Shown here piece after piece: positions 7,868-16,408 of a stretch of DNA of 46,218 bases. Below the pieces are notes generated by a model. The model was not told the origin of the DNA. It was given only the letters and a program-made list of their open reading frames with translations, and made no database searches. Origin of the DNA: a virus. Positions within the stretch are counted from its first letter, which is position 1. The number at the start of each line of letters is the position of its first letter. A program made the position numbers and the translations under genes. The stretch is from IMG/VR virus record IMGVR_UViG_3300019886_000008, positions 1 through 46,218 of that record. One strand, 5' to 3'.

Positions 7868-8364
7868 AGTATGGACTCCACAACAAGCTGATCGGTAGGA
7901 GTGGGCGGCCCAACCGGCACGATCGGTTGGGGATTGGGGAAGATTGAAGCCCCGCTCACATATGAGAAGCGCGCAGGATAGATATGCACGGCAAAAATCG
8001 CGTCGATTTGGAACATGATGCGCAGGACGTTTAATGTCATGTCGAAGACGACAGTCAGCTCCCACGGGAATATTTGAACTGCTTGCTCTATGTTCGTGTC
8101 GAGGTCCACACTCGCCGCAGGACCGAAGATTGGCAACGCACTTGCGGGCGCCAGACCGGTTGCGGGGAGCGGGTTGTCGCTCCCGTATGGATTGGGGATC
8201 ACGTAGCTGTATCGCGCGGGGAAGTTTGCGACGGCACTGTTCCCGTCCACGAGCGGCAAAGAGATTTCCTTCGCTGCAACCGAATCGAAAACCATGACGA
8301 TCGGATCGTGCGGCGTGCTCGGTGGGATTCCCACCCCATCGCTTGGATACCGAGGATCGTACAA
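7864..8364 (-). CDS. Two-module protein of the phage 'FDS/PARY' family (166 aa)
   Basis: It consists almost entirely of two homologous ~50-residue modules. The first has VFDSVAAKEISLPLVDG, FPARYSYVIPNPYG and DNPLPATGL. The second has ELTVVFDMTLNVLRIMFQID, YPARFSYVSGA and a Pro-rich tail. The first module nearly duplicates the first module of the 267-aa neighbour, and the second matches its second module and the N-terminus of the 261-aa protein. No signal peptide. It looks like a repeated connector or docking domain of tail appendages; I do not recognise the family. Confidence 0.65.
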   Translation of the reverse strand: MYDPRYPSDGVGIPPSTPHDPIVMVFDSVAAKEISLPLVDGNSAVANFPARYSYVIPNPYGSDNPLPATGLAPASALPIFGPAASVDLDTNIEQAVQIFPWELTVVFDMTLNVLRIMFQIDAIFAVHIYPARFSYVSGASIFPNPQPIVPVGPPTPTDQLVVESIL

Positions 8365-8379
8365 GGTGCCGATCTCCTG

Positions 8380-9183
8380 CTATGCAGAATTGAACGTCGC
8401 ATAAATGCTGATGGACACATTGGTGAACGTCGTGCCGCCAGGATAAGTGCTTGGAAGAGTCACGTCGCCGCCGGCGTCAAAATAGAACTTCGGAGGGCCG
8501 ACGCTATCAAACTTACCTCCCATTGTCGTTCCGATCGCCAAAACTGCAATATTGATAACCGTCCCGGCCGAAACCAACGGATTTGTGAGCGCTGGATGTG
8601 TTTCGAATCCTACCGCCCCTGGTACAAAACTTGCCGTTTTTGCGAGAAGCAAACCAGGTGACGCGCCAGCCCCACTATTATCGTACATACCCAAAAATGC
8701 TGTCGCGCCGGTTGCAATTCTTGAGTGCACCGAGATGGATTGTAAGACACCGTCTTGCGGCATCGTGAAGCCGCCGCCGAGACAGGTCGCGCCGGCGGAA
8801 TAAGTTCCATTGCTTCCCCCGATGGCGGTATAACCAACATTGAAAGGAACTGGCGGCGGCACATCCCCCACCGGCGCCCCACTTACCCATGTATAGCGCG
8901 CCGGAAATTTGTGCGTGGCAAAGATGGCGTCGATCTGTTGCATTTCAACTTGGACACCAAGCAGGCTGTCAAATACGACTGTGAGCTCAAACGTCAAAAG
9001 CGTAGATGTTGATGGCAGGCCGGTCGCGGGAAGCGGGTTATCATTGCCATACGGATTGGCGATGACATAGCTATAGCGCGCTGGGAATCTCGCGACGGCA
9101 TCATTGCCATCGACAAGCGGGATGGAAATCTCTTTGCCGAGGACGGAGTCAAAGACCTGGACGATTATGGGCCCGCCGGTCAT
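8380..9183 (-). CDS. FDS/PARY two-module protein with C-terminal beta domain (267 aa)
   Basis: Residues ~8-60 (VFDSVLGKEISIPLVDG, FPARYSYVIANPYG, DNPLPATGL) and ~66-115 (ELTVVFDSLLGVQVEMQQID, FPARYTWVSGA) are tandem copies of one module. Residues ~120-267 form a separate Gly-rich, jelly-roll-like domain (VGYTAIGGSNGTYSAG, QSISVHSRIATGATAFLGMY, ending ISIYATFNSA). The ATG overlaps the stop of the 1144-aa virion gene as TAATG, so it is the first gene of the appendage cassette and coupled to the virion module. A short-tail fibre or fibre-attachment role is plausible. Confidence 0.65.
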   Translation of the reverse strand: MTGGPIIVQVFDSVLGKEISIPLVDGNDAVARFPARYSYVIANPYGNDNPLPATGLPSTSTLLTFELTVVFDSLLGVQVEMQQIDAIFATHKFPARYTWVSGAPVGDVPPPVPFNVGYTAIGGSNGTYSAGATCLGGGFTMPQDGVLQSISVHSRIATGATAFLGMYDNSGAGASPGLLLAKTASFVPGAVGFETHPALTNPLVSAGTVINIAVLAIGTTMGGKFDSVGPPKFYFDAGGDVTLPSTYPGGTTFTNVSISIYATFNSA

Positions 9184-12100
9184 TAATTCACTGCCCTATG
9201 TTTGCGGCGCGGTTTTGGTGGCGCCGGGGGCGGTTGGGGAGGCGGCGCGACAGGTGCTGGGGCGGGCGGTTGCGGCTCTTGCGGCGGCGCTACAGGGGCT
9301 GACGCTGGCTGCGGCATCGGTGCGGCGACAGGCTTTTGCGCATGGTGTGACCGCGGCGGTCCGGTCTTTTCGGCGCGAGGCGCCGACTCCTCTGGCTCCT
9401 CATGCGAGACGGTTTTTGGCACCTTAAAACCAAAGGTGCGGTCGATGCCAGCTTCAACTTTGTCAAGCTGGATTCGCAAGCCCATTAGATTTTGCAGCGG
9501 CAGCATAACCCGCAAATTATGGACGTCGCTACCACCGAAATTGCTTACATCTCCCTTCTTGGTTGAGTGCGAAGTCACTGCGTGAGCCGCAGTCGTCAAG
9601 GTCCTTTCAGCGAAATCGGCAGTCGGCCCCATAAACTGTCCGGCTAGGTCAACATCGGCTCGGCGAGATGGTGGCGTGTACGCTCCATAAAGCCGATCAA
9701 ATGACCATTGCCCGCGCGTCGCTCCTGACACCGATCGATTTAGCTCTCCAAACCATCCTGTCATAGCGCTCCGGTCGAGAGATTCCTTGATCCATTCCGG
9801 GAAGGTCTTCGGCTGTGGCTGACCGGACAGCTCATGATAAAGGAATGTCGCAAGCGCTCCCATGCCCATGGTCGTCAAGACGCCCTGCAGCGAACGAAAA
9901 TCGCGCTGTTGCAAATTGGCGATCAGAATTTTCTCGGTCGCCGCCGCCATAAAGTTCCGATACTGCGTGAGCATCCCGGCGAACTTGTTGTCCATGAAAA
10001 TCGGCTTGTCTCCAATGCCGGCCTGCATCACGGTCATGGAGCTTTCATGTTGCAAAGCAGCGCCGAAAGCCTCACGCGCACCTTGGTCAGTCCAATCAGA
10101 GAGATTGGCGATCTTGCGGCCGTCTACTTCAGTACCGTGCGCTTCATATTGCTTACTAATACGGACCGCCATCTCACGGCTGATTGAGTTTTGCGCGAGA
10201 AACTCAATCTCTTTCGCCGATGCAGTCCCGTCCGCAACACGAGCCGTTCTCCTGCCTATTTCTCCCTGCGTTACAAGAGAGGACAGGCTTTTCGCCAAGT
10301 CAGTCAGTGGAGTGTGGAAATTTAGAATCATGGATTTATCGGCCCCCCACGCCATCGCGCGAGATAGCCTGTTTTGCGGCGCGGAGTCGGATATGTCGTA
10401 AAGATTGTGCCGGATGTGGCCGAGCATTCCGTCAACGCCCAATCCTGCGTCCTTGGCTTGCTCCCTGACGATGCCGCGGAACTGCGATGACATGAAGCTC
10501 TTGATCATCGGCATCCAAGAATCGCGGAAGACGGTCTTCAGCCCATAGCGAAAGATACCATTCGAAAGATCGGTGAGCCGCACGGTAGACGATGTTCCGA
10601 GCTGGCGGGTGAGGTTGTAGTTTTGGAAGTCGCGGATCGCGGCGGCAGCCTTCCGCGACCAAGGGGATAAATCCCAACCTTGAACACCTCGGAACCGATC
10701 TCGGGCTGCCTCCAGGTCAGCAAGCACGCCGTCGCGCTCCTTGATGATCTTCGTTCCGTCCGAGCCCGGCAGTATTTTGGCCGCATATTCTTCCTCAATA
10801 CGTCTGCGCACATCGGTCATTGCGACATCGCCGAAGCGCCGCGTCATCAGCACGTCGGGAACGATGGAACGTACTATCGACGCGACTCCTTGCATGGCGT
10901 CGGTCTTGATGAGGCCGCGATTGATAAGCTCATTTACCTCGATCGGCATCTTGCGTTCACGGAGCGATCCGCGAAGGTCGCTTAGGCCGGGGTGGAAGTC
11001 TGTGCCAGCCGACTGAACATCGTAATCGAGTCGGCCGTCCGGCGACCCTATTAGCCGATTCGTCCACTCTTCCGCGCGAGACCGTAGCTCTTGGCGAGAG
11101 AGACCAGTCTCTACTTTGAGCATGCGCTGGGCCGCCTCCTCTGGCGCTTCCCCTTCTTTGAGCGCAGACTTGCCTTTCCACTCGTTGACTGCAGATAGGT
11201 CGCCGCCGGAAATCCTAGCTTGTAATCCGGCCTTTGCCTCTTGCTCGCGGCCAAGATAATCGGTGAACAAATCACGCGTGCCAGCATAATCCTTCACGAT
11301 TGCATCGCGGTCCGGCATCAGGGGGAAAAACGATTTGGCCCCCTTCGGGGCGGACAGGTCTTCTGACAATAGAGGATTGCCGTTCACATCCTTGGTGTCT
11401 TTCGCCATCTGCGCGACCGGATCGAAAATCTTTGACCGCAGGTCTTTCGCCGCTTGCTGGACTTCCGGCACTGCATGCTCGTCGCCGTTGTGCATTGCGG
11501 CGCCTGTTTTCTGAAGAAAGTCACGGTAGCTGAGTTTATCGGCCGTAGTCGGAGCACCGACTCCCTCCTTCGCGGCGGCGAACTTGAGCGTCCCTGGCTG
11601 ATTAGAGCCGTAGTAGTGCTGCTTCCACGCATCATCAAGGATGTCATGTGCCTGCGCCTGGTATCGATTCTTGATATCGAGAGCGACGTTTTCGAGGGGC
11701 GGTCCGAATGGCGCAACTTGATCGCCAGGCTTGAACTGCAACCCGGTGTTGGCGATGTCGTTCATCGCCCGCTTGGCCTCGAGACTGTCCGATCCGTAAA
11801 TCCGCAGGTTCGGAGACGCGCCCCATTTCTGAACGCCGAACGCGCTTTTCATGTCGAGCTGGCGCGTGTCTACAGGAGCCGCTCCGGCCGGCTGCATAGC
11901 GGCCTGGACAGCGGGAGGCTGGACTTCCACCGGAGCCATCGTTCCATCGGTATTTATGCGCGGTCGCGCTGCTTCCACCTCGGCAGTTGCTCGCTCCATT
12001 TCCGGCCCGGATAGATGACTGCCAGCTTTGCCCAAGACACCGCCGAGGATGGCGCCGGTTCCGATGTTCTCCCCATACTCTTTCCAGGTCGATCCGCCTG

Positions 12101-12617
12101 GTTTGGAAGCAGCTCCATAGGCGCCGAACGCCGCTCCATAGGCCGCCGTGGCCGCTGTTGCTCCGAGCCGCTCCTCGCCGAGGATTGGGATTGCCATTGT
12201 TGGATCGATGAAGCCAGCCGCGACACCCGCGATGGTTCCAGGCCAGCCGGCGGAATCTAGCACCTTCTGATTGGCCGCGTGCTGATCCTGCTCGGCCATC
12301 AGGTATTTGGTGTAAGCCTCGTTTTGTGAACCGGCATAGATCGAAAGCTGATCACCTTCGTGCGGCGTACCCTTGAGGGTGTCCAAGGGATTGTAGCCAG
12401 GTGTCGGTTTGTTCTCTGGCATCGACTGCGCAGCCGCGTGCGCATTCAAAAAGTTTCCCGTGAAGGTACCGGGCTGACGTAGAGCCGCGTCAATCGTCTC
12501 GCTTGCCGATGGCGCAGGAGTTGGGGCCGCGGGAACCGGTTCAGCGGCTTGCGGGGGCGGAGGAGCCGACGTTGCTAGATCAGGATCGCTCTGCGCGCCT
12601 TCGGTGAATAAGGGCAT
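9183..12617 (-). CDS. Large internal virion (ejection) protein (1144 aa)
   Basis: Size and position, directly after another >1100-aa virion protein and a gp14-like protein, match the internal/ejection proteins of T7-like podoviruses (gp15/gp16 set), which enter the cell envelope with the DNA. The N-terminus is Pro/Ala-rich. Residues ~125-200 hold Ala/Gly-rich hydrophobic segments (IAGVAAGFIDPTMAIPILG, ATAATAAYGAAFGAYGAA, GTGAILGGVLG) that could insert in membranes. The middle is long and helical. The last ~80 residues are a Pro/Ala-rich tail ending in basic KPRRKHRAVN. No catalytic motif is obvious. It shares a 1-bp TAATG-type junction with both neighbours. Confidence 0.75.
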   Translation of the reverse strand: MPLFTEGAQSDPDLATSAPPPPQAAEPVPAAPTPAPSASETIDAALRQPGTFTGNFLNAHAAAQSMPENKPTPGYNPLDTLKGTPHEGDQLSIYAGSQNEAYTKYLMAEQDQHAANQKVLDSAGWPGTIAGVAAGFIDPTMAIPILGEERLGATAATAAYGAAFGAYGAASKPGGSTWKEYGENIGTGAILGGVLGKAGSHLSGPEMERATAEVEAARPRINTDGTMAPVEVQPPAVQAAMQPAGAAPVDTRQLDMKSAFGVQKWGASPNLRIYGSDSLEAKRAMNDIANTGLQFKPGDQVAPFGPPLENVALDIKNRYQAQAHDILDDAWKQHYYGSNQPGTLKFAAAKEGVGAPTTADKLSYRDFLQKTGAAMHNGDEHAVPEVQQAAKDLRSKIFDPVAQMAKDTKDVNGNPLLSEDLSAPKGAKSFFPLMPDRDAIVKDYAGTRDLFTDYLGREQEAKAGLQARISGGDLSAVNEWKGKSALKEGEAPEEAAQRMLKVETGLSRQELRSRAEEWTNRLIGSPDGRLDYDVQSAGTDFHPGLSDLRGSLRERKMPIEVNELINRGLIKTDAMQGVASIVRSIVPDVLMTRRFGDVAMTDVRRRIEEEYAAKILPGSDGTKIIKERDGVLADLEAARDRFRGVQGWDLSPWSRKAAAAIRDFQNYNLTRQLGTSSTVRLTDLSNGIFRYGLKTVFRDSWMPMIKSFMSSQFRGIVREQAKDAGLGVDGMLGHIRHNLYDISDSAPQNRLSRAMAWGADKSMILNFHTPLTDLAKSLSSLVTQGEIGRRTARVADGTASAKEIEFLAQNSISREMAVRISKQYEAHGTEVDGRKIANLSDWTDQGAREAFGAALQHESSMTVMQAGIGDKPIFMDNKFAGMLTQYRNFMAAATEKILIANLQQRDFRSLQGVLTTMGMGALATFLYHELSGQPQPKTFPEWIKESLDRSAMTGWFGELNRSVSGATRGQWSFDRLYGAYTPPSRRADVDLAGQFMGPTADFAERTLTTAAHAVTSHSTKKGDVSNFGGSDVHNLRVMLPLQNLMGLRIQLDKVEAGIDRTFGFKVPKTVSHEEPEESAPRAEKTGPPRSHHAQKPVAAPMPQPASAPVAPPQEPQPPAPAPVAPPPQPPPAPPKPRRKHRAVN

Positions 12618-15600
12618 TATTGCCGTCCGTTAAGCATGCCGACCTGGCCGAGTATCCCCATGGCGGTGTGACGGGTACCAAACTTCTCTTCCGCCTCATC
12701 CATGGCCTGCTTGGGATCGGCGACAAACCGGCTAGGAAGAGCGCCCCACCTCCCGTTTGCGTCCTTAACGACAACTTGATAGGTGGGAGCCGTGCCGGAG
12801 TGCATTTCGTCGGCGGTCCGCTGATCGGGAATAAGATAGTGATCGCTCGAGCCAGGAGCCAATCGCGCAACATCATCGGCGAGCTGCTTCCCGATATAAG
12901 ACTTGTCGCCATCGACGGGCGGATAAGCGGATGAATATTCAGGCGGGTGCATCATGACTCGGCCGTCGTTCGCGCCGGATGCTCCCCACGTGGTCGCGAG
13001 CTTGCCTAGGGCGTAATCCTTGGCCGCAGACGCGTCGCCGGTCTTGAGGTACTGCTCGCGGAAAAGGTCGTCGTATTGGCCCTTCAAGGCCGTGCCGGAA
13101 AGCGAATCGCCAGGCGTGGCGTTCGGTCCTAGCCATGCCGGCGAGAGTGCATTGGCGACCGACTGCGGCGTCATCTTGTTGGCGATCGCAACTTCATCGT
13201 TGCGCGATTTGATGACAGACGGATTCGAGCTGGCCTTAGCGGCCTCTATGCGCTCCTCTGGTGTCTGGAATTGCCCGACACTATGCCAGGCGGCGAGGTC
13301 AGAGGATGCGTCTTCGCCAAATCGCCTGTCGAATGTCTGCGGATTGGATTTCCACGCCTCGGTCAAAAGATCATTCGCCGCGCCTGCCCGCGTGACATCC
13401 CCAGAATGAGCCATATTGACCACGGCCTTCGCGATCGTCGGGTCGGCGAGCGTCGCATCGCGGGACGGCGGCGGAAGGTTCTTGATGCTGTCCAGGATGG
13501 CCTGCGCGGTCTGCGGCGGTCCGTATGTCATCCAATCAGTGAGCTGCGGTTTCTCGGCCTCTGGGATGGCGCTGAGAGATATTCCTGGCTCGCGGCCGGC
13601 AACCCTAGCGATGATGGCAGCTCGAGCCTGTATGCCCTGCGAGATAGATGCCGGATCGTTGTAATTGATCGGACCAGGCGTCTGGCTAGGATCGATCATT
13701 TTCGCGCGGGCCGCATAGCCGATCGGATCATGCGCCAATGCCGCCGTCGCATCCGCATGCTGTTGCTGAATTGCGCCACCGATGCCGGCTTGGAACAAAT
13801 CGTGACCGCCCGCTAGGCGAGAGACGGCCTGTTGATAAGTCTCCGGCCCGGCAGGGCCGCCGTCGCCCGACACCTGGCTTCCACCGGCGCCGGAGCCCGG
13901 CGTAAGGCCGGCGGCCGAGGAGATACGGGAAGCGCGCTCCTGTTCCTTTGGATCGCCGGCGGAGAGCTGGACATATTGCGCCATCGTTTCAGGCGGCGGC
14001 AGGGTGTGGTTTTGCAGCGAGCGTTCGATCGAGCCGCCGAGGTCGTTTGCCGTTTTGGCCCGCACACCCGGATCAGAGGCTACAGACGCGGTGTACGGCG
14101 CCGCTGCCATAGGATTGGCCGCGACGTGCTCTGGCGTGAATGGCTGACCGCTGACGGACGCCTGCGCGCCGCCTCCTGCGAGGTTGCCTTTTGCATAATT
14201 CGCCCAGCGCGCCGCGCCATTGTTCACCGCCGGGGCCTCGTACTTGCCGGTGAAGGCCGATGTTAGAGCGGCTGGGGACGCCGTGGACGTGATCGGCAAC
14301 CCGTACTGGCGAGCTTCCTTGTCGACATATTCAAGCTGGGTATTGAATGAACTCGGGTCCTTACCATTTGCTGTTGCCCAACTCTTGAGAGCCATCGCGC
14401 GAGGTGTATTCCAGTTGGCGATCCCAGAGGCCGCCTCCGCCGCATGCACCCCTCCAAGCCTATCCCAAGATGTGCCGGACGGGCCAAATCCTCCCTCGCC
14501 CTGGTACGCTCCCGTATTAAGCGTCCGCCCGCTTTCGCCAGATAGAGTTGCCACCATGGCGTGAGAAGCATTCGCCGACCATCCCTTGCCGACAAAATAA
14601 TTATAGGCGGCGGCTTGCCTCGTCGGACCGCCGATCGGCGCAGCCGGAGCAGGTTGTCCTTCTGCCAAAGCCGTCCCGCTCTGCGACGGCGTAAGACCTG
14701 CCTTTATGGGATTTACAGCGGTCGCTGGCACATGACCGGCGATGATCGCCACAGTCGCAGGATCGCCCGTCATTATCGCGTGGTTCGACAATGCGCCATA
14801 GGATGGAGGGCTAACCGGAGCGCCAGAATTGGCCATCTTGATGGTGTGATCTGTCGCCTGCCGGTTCGCTTGGATCGAGTCAGCGTTGAGACCATCGATA
14901 TAAGCGACGCGCGAGCTGGCTTGCTGGGTGATCGTCGCGCGGTCCTGGTTGCTCAAGTTCGGGATAGCGTTGACGCCATCAGTCGCGGCTTTGATTGCCG
15001 CCGTTTTGCCGCCTTGCTGATAGGCGTTATCGACCAGGCTCGACACATGGTCGCCGAGAAATCCATTTAGCCTCTGAGCGAGCTGGTTGTCGGCATCTAC
15101 CTTGCTAAGACCAGAGGCCGGGTTGGCGGCGAGCGCCGCATAGCGATCCTGTAGCCTATCTTGTAGATTGTCGTATTGCGGCGAATTGATCTTACCGTTT
15201 CTTGCCAACGTGCTCATGTCAGCCGAGACGGAATCAATGTCAGTTTGGACGGCATGCCCGGAAGCAATCATATTCGCCGAGGTTTGCTTCGCCAGCAAAT
15301 CGCGGTAGTGCTCGTCGCCTACTTTTATCGCGTAAAGTTTGGCTGCCGTGCCGTATTGCTGGCCTAGGGCGTCGTAATTGCGACCTTGAACAAATCCGCC
15401 CCAGGCTTGCTTAAAGCCTTCTGGGCTTCCCTCATTATCGAGACGGATTTTCTGCGCAGCATCAGCAACAGTAATAGATTCCGATGATGCATGGCCGGCG
15501 GCATATGACTTGCTGACCGCGGCGGCAGGGTCGCCGCCGAACAGGCCGCCTAGCGAAGGAATGACGCTTTGGCCGCCACTCTGATCGCGCGTAACCTGAG

Positions 15601-15931
15601 AGGCTGGCGGGCTGCCAACGGAGCTGGCCGCTGGGGCGTCGCTGCCAGCAAGGCCGGCTTGCGCCCCGGCCGCGTAATCGGCGCCTGATTGCTGCTCCTT
15701 GCCACCCTTAACAATGCTATCGATGAGAGGCGAGAACCCCTCGGAGATGCCGTTGGCCAGAGCGGTCAGCGCCTGCGTGCGCGACATCATAGCCTTTGCG
15801 ACCATGTCGCCCGTAACGCCAGGCCGAACCTCTTCCAGAGTTACATTGCCAAGCCGCTCGTAGCCCGCCGCGATGTTTTCTTTGTCTGAGGTCCCTACGA
15901 CCGGACCGCTATCGAGGGGAGACTGCGCCAT
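12617..15931 (-). CDS. Internal virion protein with tail-lysozyme domain (1104 aa)
   Basis: Around residues 436-560 lies a phage tail-lysozyme domain: AYNYFVGKGWSANASHAMVA, then GESG with the expected catalytic Glu near residue 465, GEGGFGPSGTSWDRL, and a later WNTPRAMALKSW. This should cut peptidoglycan locally so that DNA can cross the wall. The rest is Gln/Ala-rich and helical. The C-terminal ~200 residues contain KSYIGKQLADDVARLAPGS and DQRTADEMHSGTAPTYQVV, a layout seen in gp16-like virion proteins. It lies between the gp14-like gene and the second giant internal protein. The domain call is from motif recognition. Confidence 0.8.
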   Translation of the reverse strand: MAQSPLDSGPVVGTSDKENIAAGYERLGNVTLEEVRPGVTGDMVAKAMMSRTQALTALANGISEGFSPLIDSIVKGGKEQQSGADYAAGAQAGLAGSDAPAASSVGSPPASQVTRDQSGGQSVIPSLGGLFGGDPAAAVSKSYAAGHASSESITVADAAQKIRLDNEGSPEGFKQAWGGFVQGRNYDALGQQYGTAAKLYAIKVGDEHYRDLLAKQTSANMIASGHAVQTDIDSVSADMSTLARNGKINSPQYDNLQDRLQDRYAALAANPASGLSKVDADNQLAQRLNGFLGDHVSSLVDNAYQQGGKTAAIKAATDGVNAIPNLSNQDRATITQQASSRVAYIDGLNADSIQANRQATDHTIKMANSGAPVSPPSYGALSNHAIMTGDPATVAIIAGHVPATAVNPIKAGLTPSQSGTALAEGQPAPAAPIGGPTRQAAAYNYFVGKGWSANASHAMVATLSGESGRTLNTGAYQGEGGFGPSGTSWDRLGGVHAAEAASGIANWNTPRAMALKSWATANGKDPSSFNTQLEYVDKEARQYGLPITSTASPAALTSAFTGKYEAPAVNNGAARWANYAKGNLAGGGAQASVSGQPFTPEHVAANPMAAAPYTASVASDPGVRAKTANDLGGSIERSLQNHTLPPPETMAQYVQLSAGDPKEQERASRISSAAGLTPGSGAGGSQVSGDGGPAGPETYQQAVSRLAGGHDLFQAGIGGAIQQQHADATAALAHDPIGYAARAKMIDPSQTPGPINYNDPASISQGIQARAAIIARVAGREPGISLSAIPEAEKPQLTDWMTYGPPQTAQAILDSIKNLPPPSRDATLADPTIAKAVVNMAHSGDVTRAGAANDLLTEAWKSNPQTFDRRFGEDASSDLAAWHSVGQFQTPEERIEAAKASSNPSVIKSRNDEVAIANKMTPQSVANALSPAWLGPNATPGDSLSGTALKGQYDDLFREQYLKTGDASAAKDYALGKLATTWGASGANDGRVMMHPPEYSSAYPPVDGDKSYIGKQLADDVARLAPGSSDHYLIPDQRTADEMHSGTAPTYQVVVKDANGRWGALPSRFVADPKQAMDEAEEKFGTRHTAMGILGQVGMLNGRQ

Positions 15932-15932
15932 A

Positions 15933-16403
15933 TTAAATAAACTTCCCTAATAGACCGCCGAGGCCACCAATCAGCGCGCCAGCGACGCCCAGCCCTTCAT
16001 TGTCGCGTGCCGTCTGCGCAGCCTTGGTGTAGAATTGAGAGGCTTGTAAATCCTGAAACGCCTGATTTTGGATATTGCCGACCGTCCTGGTGATGTCTTG
16101 ATTGCCAAGGCCGATCGTCGCGTTCTCGATCGCCGTTCCGGAAGGGGAGGCCATCTCGACCCCGCTGGCCGCGCGCACCGCGTTTATGTTCCCAAGCGTT
16201 TCCGTCAGATGCTGCGTCATCGCGGTGTCAGTCTGGTTGGCCTTGATCAGACCTTCCCAGTACTTGTCCATCTCGTTTTTGGCGTTCTGTTCGTCGCCCG
16301 CCGCCGTGGCCTCGCCCTGCCCGATCGCGCTGATCGCGCCGCCGATCCCGCCCAATTCAGGGTTCCACCTTGGGTCTTGGGCAAGTTGCCAGGAGGTTTT
16401 CAC
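15933..16403 (-). CDS. T7 gp14-like internal virion core protein (156 aa)
   Basis: It is a small, helical, Ala/Gln-rich protein with a central RAASGVEMASPSGTA motif (the ASGV...GSP pattern of gp14-type core proteins) and a C-terminal Gly-rich hydrophobic segment, LGVAGALIGGLGGLLGKFI. It sits 1 bp from the lysozyme-bearing internal protein and 5 bp from the tail tubular protein B gene, the expected gene order. In T7 the equivalent protein is ejected into the outer membrane; that role is inferred here. Confidence 0.7.
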   Translation of the reverse strand: MKTSWQLAQDPRWNPELGGIGGAISAIGQGEATAAGDEQNAKNEMDKYWEGLIKANQTDTAMTQHLTETLGNINAVRAASGVEMASPSGTAIENATIGLGNQDITRTVGNIQNQAFQDLQASQFYTKAAQTARDNEGLGVAGALIGGLGGLLGKFI

Positions 16404-16408
16404 TTTGG

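Noticed and set aside
863-9183. Diversity-generating retroelement (as in BPP-1-like phages)
   Set aside because: The virion module recalls BPP-1, but there is no reverse transcriptase gene anywhere in the window and no template/variable repeat pair that I can see.
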